A stretch of 28,050 bases of DNA from Syntrophomonas sp. UBA5314 (lineage in GTDB: Bacteria > Bacillota > Syntrophomonadia > Syntrophomonadales > Syntrophomonadaceae): contig DHRK01000029.1 of the NCBI GenBank assembly GCA_002410325.1, forward strand, positions 24,137 through 52,186. The letters run 5' to 3'. Below are positions 14,463 through 22,426 of this stretch, one piece after another. The position numbers and the translations under genes were made by a program. The notes beneath the pieces are model-generated. The model saw only the letters and a list, made by a program, of their open reading frames with translations. It was not told where the DNA came from and did not search any database. Numbering within the stretch: the first letter of the stretch is position 1; every line of letters starts with the position of its first letter.

Positions 14463-15760
14463 TTCTCATCCCCCTTTAAGGCGCTATCCATGGCCCGCTC
14501 TACAGCCTGGACCGTTTCCTCTAAATCATTTCGGGAATGCGCCTGAGAAACAAAACAAACCTCAAACTGAGAGGGTGGAAAATAGACTCCTTCTCTGATC
14601 AAAGCCCGGTAAAACCTGGCATAAAGCTCGGTGTCACAGCTCATGACATCTGCATAGCCGCGCACTTTACGCCCGGTAAGAAACAGTGAAAACATCGAAC
14701 CGATCCGGTTTACGGTAAAAAAGCAACCCCTTGGGGACAACTTGGCCGCAATTCCATCGGTGATGGTCCGTCCCCATTCGTCCAGCCGGGCGTAAGGAGG
14801 ATCGTCATAAAGAACTTTGAGAGTGGCCCGTCCAGCCGCCATGGCTAAAGGATTGCCGGAAAGCGTGCCCGCCTGATAAACATCCCCTTCGGGTGCAATC
14901 CGGTCCATAATTTCCCGGCTTCCGCCATAAGCGCCCACCGGCAGCCCTCCGCCGATAATCTTCCCCAGGGTGGTCAAGTCGGGCTCAATGTCCACTATAT
15001 TCTGGTAGCCGCCGAAACATAAGCGGAAACCGCTGATCACTTCGTCAAATATGAGTAATGCGTCGTAGGCGCGGGTCAAGTCCCTTAAGCCCTGCAAAAA
15101 ACCGGGCTCCGGCAAGACCAAACCCATGTTGCCGGCAACGGGCTCTACTATTAGGGCCGCAATCTGCGCACCCTGCTCATCGAACAGCTTTTGCACCGAT
15201 TCCAGATCATTGTAGGTGGCAATCAGGGTCAATTCAGCCAATTCCTTCGGCACTCCGGGGCTGCTGGGCACCCCTGCGGTAAGCAGGCCGGAGCCCGCTT
15301 TGATCAGGAAGCTGTCTCCATGCCCGTGGTAGCAGCCTTCAAATTTAATGATCTTGCTGCGCCCCGTGTAAGCCCGGGCCAAACGCACCGCGCTCATGGT
15401 CGCTTCGGTACCGGAGCTGACCATGCGAACCTTGTCAATCGACGGGAAAGCGTCGGTAATCATACGAGCCAAATCGATTTCCGCCGGGCAGGGCGCCCCG
15501 TAGCTGGTCCCCGCCGCCGCTGCTTCCTGAACCGCCTTTACTACCTTCGGGTGGCTGTGCCCCAGGATCAGGGGCCCCCATGATCCGATGTAATCAATAT
15601 ATTCATTTCCGTCTACATCTATTACCTTTGACCCGCGGGCCTCCCTGATAAACAAAGGGTTCATGCCCACCGCCTTAAAAGCCCGCACCGGGCTGTTAAC
15701 ACCACCCGGTATCAAGCGCAGGGCTTCATCAAACAGGGCCGACGAACGGTCGAATCTCAT
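14459..15760 (-). CDS. hemL: Glutamate-1-semialdehyde 2,1-aminomutase
   Basis: HemL is a PLP enzyme that converts glutamate-1-semialdehyde into 5-aminolevulinate, the second step of the C5 tetrapyrrole route after HemA. The PLP lysine is Lys267 in TTLGKIIGGGLP, and IFDEVISGFR (237-246) carries the PLP-ring aspartate. Its 433 residues are typical. The ATG overlaps the ahbB stop by four bases (ATGA) and follows GGGGGAGGT. HemA, its upstream partner, is about 7 kb away in the same gene string. Confidence 0.98.
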   Translation of the reverse strand: MRFDRSSALFDEALRLIPGGVNSPVRAFKAVGMNPLFIREARGSKVIDVDGNEYIDYIGSWGPLILGHSHPKVVKAVQEAAAAGTSYGAPCPAEIDLARMITDAFPSIDKVRMVSSGTEATMSAVRLARAYTGRSKIIKFEGCYHGHGDSFLIKAGSGLLTAGVPSSPGVPKELAELTLIATYNDLESVQKLFDEQGAQIAALIVEPVAGNMGLVLPEPGFLQGLRDLTRAYDALLIFDEVISGFRLCFGGYQNIVDIEPDLTTLGKIIGGGLPVGAYGGSREIMDRIAPEGDVYQAGTLSGNPLAMAAGRATLKVLYDDPPYARLDEWGRTITDGIAAKLSPRGCFFTVNRIGSMFSLFLTGRKVRGYADVMSCDTELYARFYRALIREGVYFPPSQFEVCFVSQAHSRNDLEETVQAVERAMDSALKGDEK

Positions 15761-16254
15761 CTAAAGACCTCCCCCATCTCCCGGCGGTGAATATATTTCA
15801 GACTGGTCTTTTTAAACTCCCTGACGCTCTTGATCGCCAGGTAGTCGACCAGGCCGGTATTGGCAGCCATATCGGCCAGCAAGGGCTTGAGCTCCGCCTC
15901 GTCACGCAGATGCACCATGGCAAAAAGATTATATCCAAAATCACCGGGGACCTGTCGCAAATAGCAATGCGTGACCTCTTTATATCCGGCCAGTACCACG
16001 CCGGCCTGGTCTTCATTTTCCGGTCCGGCCTTAAAAACCACCATGGCATTAAAAGCGTAGCCGGCCTGGCGATGGCGCAAAACCGCTCCCAGCCGCCGGA
16101 TGCGGCCCTTTTCCTGCATGTCTGAGATGCGCTCAACCAGTTTTGCTTCGCTGGTATTAAGCCTCCTGGCCAGTTCCTCATAGGGTTTGGGTACCAGGGG
16201 TATATCACCCTGAAGCATCTCTATGAGGCCGGTTTCTACATCATCATAGTACAT
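15757..16254 (-). CDS. ahbB: Siroheme decarboxylase subunit AhbB (Lrp/AsnC-like)
   Basis: AhbA and AhbB together decarboxylate the C12 and C18 acetates of siroheme to give 12,18-didecarboxysiroheme. The homologous NirDLGH proteins do the same on the heme d1 route. This 165-residue protein has an N-terminal helix-turn-helix of the Lrp/AsnC type and a C-terminal ferredoxin-like domain. That domain carries VTHCYLRQVPGDFGYNLFAMVH, the histidine-containing region typical of the B-type subunit (the run is split here by residue Q109-V110 as seen by eye). The start was set at the ATG 16252-16254 after GGGTGG, six codons inside an open frame that otherwise begins with TTG. It overlaps the ahbA stop by 11 bases, so the two subunits are translationally coupled. 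A regulatory role in place of catalysis cannot be excluded. Confidence 0.88.
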   Translation of the reverse strand: MYYDDVETGLIEMLQGDIPLVPKPYEELARRLNTSEAKLVERISDMQEKGRIRRLGAVLRHRQAGYAFNAMVVFKAGPENEDQAGVVLAGYKEVTHCYLRQVPGDFGYNLFAMVHLRDEAELKPLLADMAANTGLVDYLAIKSVREFKKTSLKYIHRREMGEVFR

Positions 16255-16714
16255 CAGTTCCACCCATTTCAAAGGAAACTTTTATCTTAAAAACCTTTTT
16301 AGCGGGCATGTTTTCGATTTTAAGCCCTGTTTCTCGCTCCAGCCGGCGGATGATTCCCAGGCCTTGATCGGCATCTGGTACAGTCAGGGTAAACCACAAG
16401 TTTAAAGAGTGATCCCGCTGGTAGTTGTGGGTGACCCCGGGTTCCCGGCTGATAACCCCGGCCACTTCTTCCAGCCGTTCCTCGGGCACCCGACAGGCGC
16501 ACAGGGTTGAATAATAGCCCATGGCACGGGAGTCAAAAACCGCACCGAGTCTCCTGATCATGCCCGCCGATTTGAGGGCGTTCAGCCGGCGCAAGACATC
16601 CTCTTCGCCTATACCCAGACTTTCGCCCAGAGTTTGATAGGGCCGGGTGGTCAGGGGCAGTCCCTCCTGGATCAGGTTTAGGAGTTCAGTATCAATCTGA
16701 TCTAATTTATTCAT
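16244..16714 (-). CDS. ahbA: Siroheme decarboxylase subunit AhbA (Lrp/AsnC-like)
   Basis: This is the partner of AhbB in siroheme decarboxylation. It is a 156-residue Lrp/AsnC-like protein with an N-terminal winged helix (about residues 1-60, including MIRRLGAVFD) and a C-terminal domain. That domain has VTHNYQRDHSLNLWFTL near residues 94-110, the A-type active-site region with two histidines. The start was set at the ATG 16712-16714 (MNKLDQID). It overlaps the last codons of the upstream radical SAM gene by eight bases and has GGGAG nine bases before it. A longer open frame to 16828 is just the other gene read in another frame. It is paralogous to ahbB. Confidence 0.88.
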   Translation of the reverse strand: MNKLDQIDTELLNLIQEGLPLTTRPYQTLGESLGIGEEDVLRRLNALKSAGMIRRLGAVFDSRAMGYYSTLCACRVPEERLEEVAGVISREPGVTHNYQRDHSLNLWFTLTVPDADQGLGIIRRLERETGLKIENMPAKKVFKIKVSFEMGGTDVL

Positions 16715-17711
16715 GCTTTCTGGCTCCCGGAGGCCGGTACAGGCACCACTCGTCTTCCGCCATGTAGTCTCCCTTGCTGTAGAAAAAAGCTCGGGCTCTG
16801 CATCCGCCGCATTTTTCACGGTAGTCACAGATACCGCATTTTCCCTTGTAATCCATGGTTCTCAGTTCGTTCAGGACCTGGTTTTCCCGCCATATCTGGT
16901 CAAAAGGCCGCTCCCGGACATTGCCCAGGGACATTTCCAGATAGGCACAGGGCTGCACAAATCCTCTGGGGTTTATTATGCAGTAGCTGACCCCGGCCAG
17001 GCAGCCTTTGCTGAAGCGCAGATTCAGGCCCTTTTTATCGGCAACCCGTATAAACTGGGGCGCGCAGGTCGGTTTAATTTCAATCTCCATCTGCTTCTGT
17101 TTTTCCATAAGCCGGGCCAGGGTCTTTTCATATTCCGCCACCCGCAGGGCCTCTTCTTCAATATTAACCGCTCTTCCGGTGGGCACCAGGAAGAAAACAT
17201 GATAGGCGCGGGCGCCTATTTGAGCGGTAAAATCAGCTATATTTTCCAATTCTCCAACATTCCAATCCATCACTGTGGTATGGATCTGGAACCCGATGCC
17301 AACCGTTTTCAGGTTTTCAATGCCTTCCAGGGTCCGGTTAAACGCACCCTCCAGCTTGCGAAAGGAGTCATTTTTTAAAGGATCCAGGCTGTCGATGCTT
17401 ATTCCGGCTGCCAGGAACCCGGCCTCCTTGAGATTCTGGGCAGCCTCCCGGTCAATCAGCGTACCGTTGGTTCCCAAAACCGGCCTTAAACCGAGAGACG
17501 ATGCATAGCTTCCCAGTTCAAACAGGTCTTTTCTCATCAGGGGTTCACCGCCGGAAAAAATCATCATCTGGAATCCGGCCGCTTTTATTTCCCGGATTAG
17601 TTTTTTACCTTCTTCAGTACTTAATTCATCCTCCAGCCTGGTTCCGGCATCCCGATAACAGTGTTCGCATAACATATTGCACTGGTTGGTAACATTCCAG
17701 GATAGATGCAT
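16707..17711 (-). CDS. Radical SAM/SPASM protein, NirJ2/AhbD type
   Basis: This 334-residue radical SAM enzyme is predicted to act late in siroheme-dependent heme synthesis. AhbD oxidatively decarboxylates the propionates of Fe-coproporphyrin III to heme b; NirJ2 is a heme d1-type paralogue found in similar clusters. The radical SAM cluster is Cys11, Cys15 and Cys18 (CNMLCEHC). FSGGEPL near residue 53 is the SAM-binding GGE motif. The C-terminal SPASM-type region (about 235-330) is cysteine-rich: GCLAG, PCAYLE, GKCGICDYREKCGGC. The ATG follows AGGAGAAGG. It lies between hemB and ahbA, as in the heliobacterial cluster hemA-C-D-nirJ1-hemB-nirJ2-nirD/L-hemL recalled from the literature. The exact reaction cannot be fixed from sequence alone. 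Confidence 0.85.
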   Translation of the reverse strand: MHLSWNVTNQCNMLCEHCYRDAGTRLEDELSTEEGKKLIREIKAAGFQMMIFSGGEPLMRKDLFELGSYASSLGLRPVLGTNGTLIDREAAQNLKEAGFLAAGISIDSLDPLKNDSFRKLEGAFNRTLEGIENLKTVGIGFQIHTTVMDWNVGELENIADFTAQIGARAYHVFFLVPTGRAVNIEEEALRVAEYEKTLARLMEKQKQMEIEIKPTCAPQFIRVADKKGLNLRFSKGCLAGVSYCIINPRGFVQPCAYLEMSLGNVRERPFDQIWRENQVLNELRTMDYKGKCGICDYREKCGGCRARAFFYSKGDYMAEDEWCLYRPPGARKHE

Positions 17712-17761
17712 GAAACCTTCTCCTAACTAATATAATTTCCCTGTCGTTCCTGCAAAATCCT

Positions 17762-18739
17762 CTAAGCATTAAGCAGTACGGCCAGTTCTTTGGCAAAATA
17801 GGTAATGATCATATCCGCTCCCGCCCGCTTGATAGCAGTCAGACTTTCCAGCATAACCCGTTCTTCATCCAGCCAGCCGCAAGCAGCGGCGGCCTTAATC
17901 ATCGAGTATTCCCCGCTGACATTGTAGGCCGCAGTGGGCAGTCCGAACTGTTCTTTAACCGCCCTTATAACATCCAGATAGGCCAGCGCCGGTTTAACCA
18001 TAACGATATCAGCGCCCTCCTCAATGTCCAGCCATACCTCGCGCAGGGCTTCCCGGACATTGGCCGGGTCCATCTGATAGGCTTTGCGGTCTCCAAACTG
18101 GGGCGCGGAGTCGGCGGCTTCCCGAAACGGGCCGTAAAAGGCCGAAGCATACTTGGCGGAATAGGACATGATGGGCATATTTATAAACCCATGGTCATCC
18201 AGGGTCTTCCTGATAGCTGCCACCCGGCCATCCATCATATCTGAAGGAGCTACTATGTCACATCCGGCCCGGGCATGCGATAGGGCCTCTTTGGACAGCA
18301 ATTCCAGGGTGGCGTCATTATTAACATAGCCGTCTTCCTCCAGTTGTCCGCAATGGCCGTGACTGGTGTATTCACACATACAGACATCGGTTATTACCTG
18401 GAGGCCGGGGGCCTGATCCTTGATCATGCGAATGGCGTTTTGAACCACGCCATTGTCATCCCAGGCCGTGGATCCGTAAGGATCCTTGTGTTCAGGAAGC
18501 CCGAAAAGCAGCACCGCGGGTATACCCAGGGAGTCCACTTCACGGACTTCTTCAGCCAGGCGATCAACTGAAAACTGGCATATGCCGGGCATGGAGTTGA
18601 TGGGCAGCCGTTTGTCCTGACCGTGTATGACGAAAAGCGGGTAGATCAAGTCTTTGATGTCCAAACGGGTCTCCCGAACCATGCTCCGCAGAGCTTCGCT
18701 CTGCCTCAGCCTTCTCATCCTGATGGTTGGAAACGACAT
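17762..18739 (-). CDS. hemB: Porphobilinogen synthase (5-aminolevulinate dehydratase)
   Basis: HemB condenses two 5-aminolevulinates to porphobilinogen. The zinc-site cysteines are present (Cys120, Cys122, Cys130 in DVCMCEYTSHGHC), so it is the zinc-dependent form. The two active-site lysines are Lys196 (MSYSAKYASAFYGP) and Lys249 (MVKPALAYLD). Its 325 residues are normal. The ATG follows GGGAG with a slightly long spacer. It sits between the two radical SAM genes, 17 bp after one and 50 bp before the other. Confidence 0.98.
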   Translation of the reverse strand: MSFPTIRMRRLRQSEALRSMVRETRLDIKDLIYPLFVIHGQDKRLPINSMPGICQFSVDRLAEEVREVDSLGIPAVLLFGLPEHKDPYGSTAWDDNGVVQNAIRMIKDQAPGLQVITDVCMCEYTSHGHCGQLEEDGYVNNDATLELLSKEALSHARAGCDIVAPSDMMDGRVAAIRKTLDDHGFINMPIMSYSAKYASAFYGPFREAADSAPQFGDRKAYQMDPANVREALREVWLDIEEGADIVMVKPALAYLDVIRAVKEQFGLPTAAYNVSGEYSMIKAAAACGWLDEERVMLESLTAIKRAGADMIITYFAKELAVLLNA

Positions 18740-18756
18740 GACTCTTCACTCCCTTT

Positions 18757-19932
18757 TTATATTCTGGTCTCTTGCTCCTCCAAGTAGCAGGCCGGGTCTT
18801 CAGCCCAGATGTCGCCATACACCGCCCGGGCCCTGATACGGCAACCGCCGCAGAGTTGTTTTTGACTGCAGTCCTGGCATTTTCCTTTGAGATGCAGGTG
18901 TTTTTCTCTCAGCTGCACCATGAGCGGATCATCGGAACGCCAGATCTCACTGAATTTGCGCTCCCTGACATTGCCCACGCTGTAATCCTGCCAGAACTGG
19001 CAGGGATGGACATTGCCCCGGGGGTCCACATTGGCAAATTTGGTACCCGCTGAACACCCCCCGTGCATCTGCAGGAGGTTTACGATCTCTTCGGCCCGTT
19101 CAGGCTGGTGTTTTTTAATATAATTATATAAGAATATGCCGTCGGCATGGTTGTCGGTGGTTAATATCTCCACTTCCACCCCGCGCCGGTGCAGATCCAT
19201 GGTCCTCTCGCTGATCAACTCCAGGATTTGACGTTTTTCATCCTTATCGGTATCCATCCCGGCCATTTCTTTGCCCCGGCCGGCATAGACCAGGTGGTAC
19301 ATGCAAAAGCGGGGAATCCCTTCCCGTTCGATGATCTCGAAAATCTCCGGAAGGTCGGCCTGGTTATATTTATTGACCGTAAATCTGATTCCGGTTTTTA
19401 CCCCTTCGGCCAAACAAGCCTTAATGCCTTTTAAGGCGTCGGCAAAGGCCCCCTGCTTGTTGCGAAACTCATCATGAGTAGCCGGAGCTCCGTCTATGCT
19501 TATGCCCACATATTGGAAACCGGCCGCTTTTATTTGGGCAGCCGTGCCCCGGTCAATTAAGGTTCCGTTGCTTGAAATAACCGGCCTTAAACCCAGCTCG
19601 GCCGCCATTTTACCCAGTTCAAAGATATCCTTGCGCATCAGGGGTTCGCCCCCTGAGAAGAGCAGTACCGGAGCCTTCATATCCGCCAGGTCCTTTATGA
19701 ACTCGCGCGCCTCTTCCGTGCTCAATTCTTCCCGGTAGCTTTTGTCCTCGGCCTCGATATAGCAATGCTTGCAGCGCAGGTTGCAGCGGTTGGTCATATT
19801 CCAGACCACCAGGGGACGATTATGGTCTGAAAACTGCAACAGCTGCGGGGGCATGCTCCCCTCGGCTCCGCTGTATTTGATTACGTCAGAGACTGTGGCT
19901 GTGCCACAAAGCAGTTTAGTGCATCCGATCAT
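18757..19932 (-). CDS. Radical SAM/SPASM protein, NirJ1/AhbC type
   Basis: This 391-residue radical SAM enzyme is predicted to act on decarboxylated siroheme. AhbC removes the C2 and C7 acetates of 12,18-didecarboxysiroheme to give Fe-coproporphyrin III. NirJ1 is the related heme d1-type name used in heliobacteria. The N-terminal extension (MIGCTKLLCGTATVSDVIKY) is characteristic of this subgroup. The radical SAM cluster is Cys50, Cys54 and Cys57 (CNLRCKHC), followed by FSGGEPL. The C-terminal SPASM region has cysteine clusters GGCSAG, PCQFW, GKCQDCSQKQLCGGC and PACY. The start overlaps the cobA-hemD stop (ATGA) and follows GGAGG. AhbC and NirJ1 cannot be separated by eye. Confidence 0.85.
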   Translation of the reverse strand: MIGCTKLLCGTATVSDVIKYSGAEGSMPPQLLQFSDHNRPLVVWNMTNRCNLRCKHCYIEAEDKSYREELSTEEAREFIKDLADMKAPVLLFSGGEPLMRKDIFELGKMAAELGLRPVISSNGTLIDRGTAAQIKAAGFQYVGISIDGAPATHDEFRNKQGAFADALKGIKACLAEGVKTGIRFTVNKYNQADLPEIFEIIEREGIPRFCMYHLVYAGRGKEMAGMDTDKDEKRQILELISERTMDLHRRGVEVEILTTDNHADGIFLYNYIKKHQPERAEEIVNLLQMHGGCSAGTKFANVDPRGNVHPCQFWQDYSVGNVRERKFSEIWRSDDPLMVQLREKHLHLKGKCQDCSQKQLCGGCRIRARAVYGDIWAEDPACYLEEQETRI

Positions 19933-21473
19933 GGTAATTTCCTCCCCGGCTTTCCGCCTTGAACATCACTTAAAATTCCCTCCAATAGACCGTCTATCGT
20001 ATATTCCCGGGCCATAATCCCGACCTTAAGCCCCAGTCCCGCCGCCGTCTCGGCGGTAACCGGTCCTATGCAGGCCACCCGGGTTCGGGCATTTATACGC
20101 GGTATATATTCGCTTCCCACTATCTTAACAAAATTGTGAACGGTTGAGGAGCTGGTAAAGGTCAGGTAGTCCATATCCCCGTTCAGCACCCTCTCCAGCG
20201 CAGCCTGGCCAATGTGCCCGGCCGGAACCGCTTCATAGAGGTGAATTTCGTTGACATGGGCGCCCCAATCGCGCAGGCGGTCAGGGAGTATGCCCCGCGC
20301 TCCTTTAGCCCGTGGCAAAAGCACCCACTGACCCGGTTGGACCAGCTTTTCAAGATCCTTAAGAATTCCTTCCGCCCGGTATTCATCCGGCACCACCCTT
20401 ACCCTGAGGCCCCTTTCCTCCAGGCGCTGGCGGGTGGCCGGGCCAATGGCGCAGAGTTCACAGCCCTTTAAGTCCCTTATATCCAATTCCAGGCGGAGCA
20501 GCTCTTCGAAGAATATATCCACCGCATTGACGCTGGTGAAAATAATCCAATTGTAATGGCTGATGGTCAATAATGCCTTATCCAAATGGGAGAGATCGGC
20601 TTCCGGCTTGATTTCAATAGAAGGAAATTCAATGGCTTCACCGCCCAGCTCTTCGATCTTGTCAGCCAGAATACTGGCCTGGCGGCGCGCCCGGGTAACC
20701 ACGATTTTTTTGCCCCAGAGCGGCTTTTTCTCCACCCACTGCAGCTCGGAGCGCAGGTCCACCACTTCCCCGACTATGATTACGGCCGGAGGTTTAAAAT
20801 TCCGGGCCTGGACCTTGGCGACTATGTCCTGCAGGGTGCCGGTCAGCACCTCCTGGTCGGGAAGGGTTCCCCAGCGCACCAGGGCTATTGGAGTAGCCGG
20901 GTCGCGCCCGTTTTGAACCAGCTGGTCACAAATAAAGGGCAGGTTTTCCACCCCCATCAGAAAGACCAGCGTTCCAATACCCCGGGAAATTTCGGACCAG
21001 TTTATAGAACTCTTTTGCTTGTCCGGTCTTTCGTGGCCGGTGATAACCGCGAAACTGGAGGTCGCATCCCGATGGGTTACGGGAATCCCGGCATAGGCGG
21101 GAACGGCAATAGCCGACGTTATTCCCGGGACCACCTCATAGTCAAAGCCATGCTGCCTGACATACTGCGCCTCTTCACCCCCCCGTCCATACAGGAAGGG
21201 ATCCCCGCCTTTTAACCTGGCCACTACTTTGCCTTCACCTGCTTTCTCAACCAGCAGGGCGTTGATTTTATCCTGACTCAAGGCGTGGCGACCCGAGATT
21301 TTGCCCACATAGATTTTCTCTGCTTCCGGTTTGGCCATGCCCAGGATGCGCTCACTGACCAGGCGATCGTACACAACTACATCCGCCCTGCCCAGTATTT
21401 TTTGCCCCTTTAAGGTAAACAGCCCCGGATCGCCCGGTCCGGCGCCTATCAGGTAAACAAAGCCTGTTTTCAC
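19929..21473 (-). CDS. cobA-hemD: Fused uroporphyrinogen-III methyltransferase and synthase (CobA-HemD)
   Basis: This bifunctional protein has 514 residues. Residues 1-240 are the SAM-dependent uroporphyrinogen-III C-methyltransferase: VYLIGAGPGDPGLFTLKG at the N-terminus, GGDPFLYGRGGEE, and VVPGITSAIAVPAYAG. It makes precorrin-2. From about residue 250 (WGKKIVVTRARRQ) comes uroporphyrinogen-III synthase, which closes and inverts hydroxymethylbilane. The fusion is common in Firmicutes. The start is GTG at 21471-21473, preceded by AGGAGAAGGA, 14 bp after hemC. It supplies siroheme, the entry point for the AhbABCD route. The second half of the pathway in this operon starts with the next genes. 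Confidence 0.96.
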   Translation of the reverse strand: MKTGFVYLIGAGPGDPGLFTLKGQKILGRADVVVYDRLVSERILGMAKPEAEKIYVGKISGRHALSQDKINALLVEKAGEGKVVARLKGGDPFLYGRGGEEAQYVRQHGFDYEVVPGITSAIAVPAYAGIPVTHRDATSSFAVITGHERPDKQKSSINWSEISRGIGTLVFLMGVENLPFICDQLVQNGRDPATPIALVRWGTLPDQEVLTGTLQDIVAKVQARNFKPPAVIIVGEVVDLRSELQWVEKKPLWGKKIVVTRARRQASILADKIEELGGEAIEFPSIEIKPEADLSHLDKALLTISHYNWIIFTSVNAVDIFFEELLRLELDIRDLKGCELCAIGPATRQRLEERGLRVRVVPDEYRAEGILKDLEKLVQPGQWVLLPRAKGARGILPDRLRDWGAHVNEIHLYEAVPAGHIGQAALERVLNGDMDYLTFTSSSTVHNFVKIVGSEYIPRINARTRVACIGPVTAETAAGLGLKVGIMAREYTIDGLLEGILSDVQGGKPGRKLP

Positions 21474-21487
21474 GCTCTATCCTTCTC

Positions 21488-22426
21488 CTACTCATTAAAT
21501 CCCCGGATTTCATCCAATATAGCTCCCGCTCCCTGGGCCAGCAGATCTTCTGCCAATTCTACGGCCAGTTCCTCCCCCTGTTCCACAGGGCCGCTTATTT
21601 CCTGACAGTATAAACGAGTGCCGTCCAGAGAAGCTATCAGTCCCCGGATATGAATTTGACTTCCCTTTACAACCGCCCGGGAACCGATAGGTACCTGACA
21701 CCCTCCCTGCAGTTTTCTCAAGAAGGATCGTTCGGCGCCTACTTCGGAGTGGGCTGCCTTATCGTTTATTAAATTCAGGGCTGTGCGGGTCTCCCGGTCA
21801 TCAGCTCTTATCTGAACGGCAATGGCCCCCTGCCCTACCGCCGGCAAAACCAGGTCCTCAGGCAGAAAATCAGTGATCAGGGCAGTGAGTCCCAGACGCG
21901 CAACCCCGGCCCAGGCCAGCACAATTCCATCCAGATCCTGTTCCTGCATTTTTTTTATCCGGGTTTCCACGTTGCCGCGCAGGGCCAGCATCTCCAGATC
22001 GGGGCGCCGGGCCTTTATCTGGGCTATACGGCGCAGGCTGGAGGTGCCCAGTATTGCTCCCTGGGGCAGTTCGTCAAATCTATAGCCCTTGTGGGAAAGC
22101 AGCACATCCCGGGGATCTTCGCGATGCAATACCGCTCCGATGGTGAGAGCCGGGTCCATCTCTCCGGGCAGGTCTTTCATGCTGTGCACCGCCAGATCAA
22201 TATGGCCGGCCAGGAGTTCATTTTCGATTTCCTTAGTAAAAAGCCCCTTATCTCCAATCCTGGATAGGGCTACATTGAGTATTTTATCACCTTGGGTCTT
22301 TATGGTTTTGATGTCTATTTCCAGCGCCGGCAGAACTCTTTTCAACTCTTCGGCTACCCGGCGGGATTGCCAGAGGGCCAGTTTGCTACCCCTGGTTCCC
22401 AGATTCAACTTGCGCATCGTCTTCAT
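21488..22426 (-). CDS. hemC: Hydroxymethylbilane synthase (porphobilinogen deaminase)
   Basis: HemC polymerises four porphobilinogens into hydroxymethylbilane on a dipyrromethane cofactor. The cofactor cysteine is Cys243 in KLQGGCQVPIGS, and the catalytic aspartate is Asp85 in HSMKDLPGEM. The start at MKTMRKLNLG was chosen because GGAGGCAAGGGAG precedes it. An upstream open extension to 22477 belongs to another frame of hemA. It overlaps the end of hemA by 41 bases, so the two are translationally linked. It has 312 residues. Confidence 0.97.
   Translation of the reverse strand: MKTMRKLNLGTRGSKLALWQSRRVAEELKRVLPALEIDIKTIKTQGDKILNVALSRIGDKGLFTKEIENELLAGHIDLAVHSMKDLPGEMDPALTIGAVLHREDPRDVLLSHKGYRFDELPQGAILGTSSLRRIAQIKARRPDLEMLALRGNVETRIKKMQEQDLDGIVLAWAGVARLGLTALITDFLPEDLVLPAVGQGAIAVQIRADDRETRTALNLINDKAAHSEVGAERSFLRKLQGGCQVPIGSRAVVKGSQIHIRGLIASLDGTRLYCQEISGPVEQGEELAVELAEDLLAQGAGAILDEIRGFNE

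Noticed and set aside
16713..17378. A 221-codon plus-strand open frame
   Set aside because: It is antisense to the radical SAM gene at 16707-17711; composition reflects the complement of a real gene.
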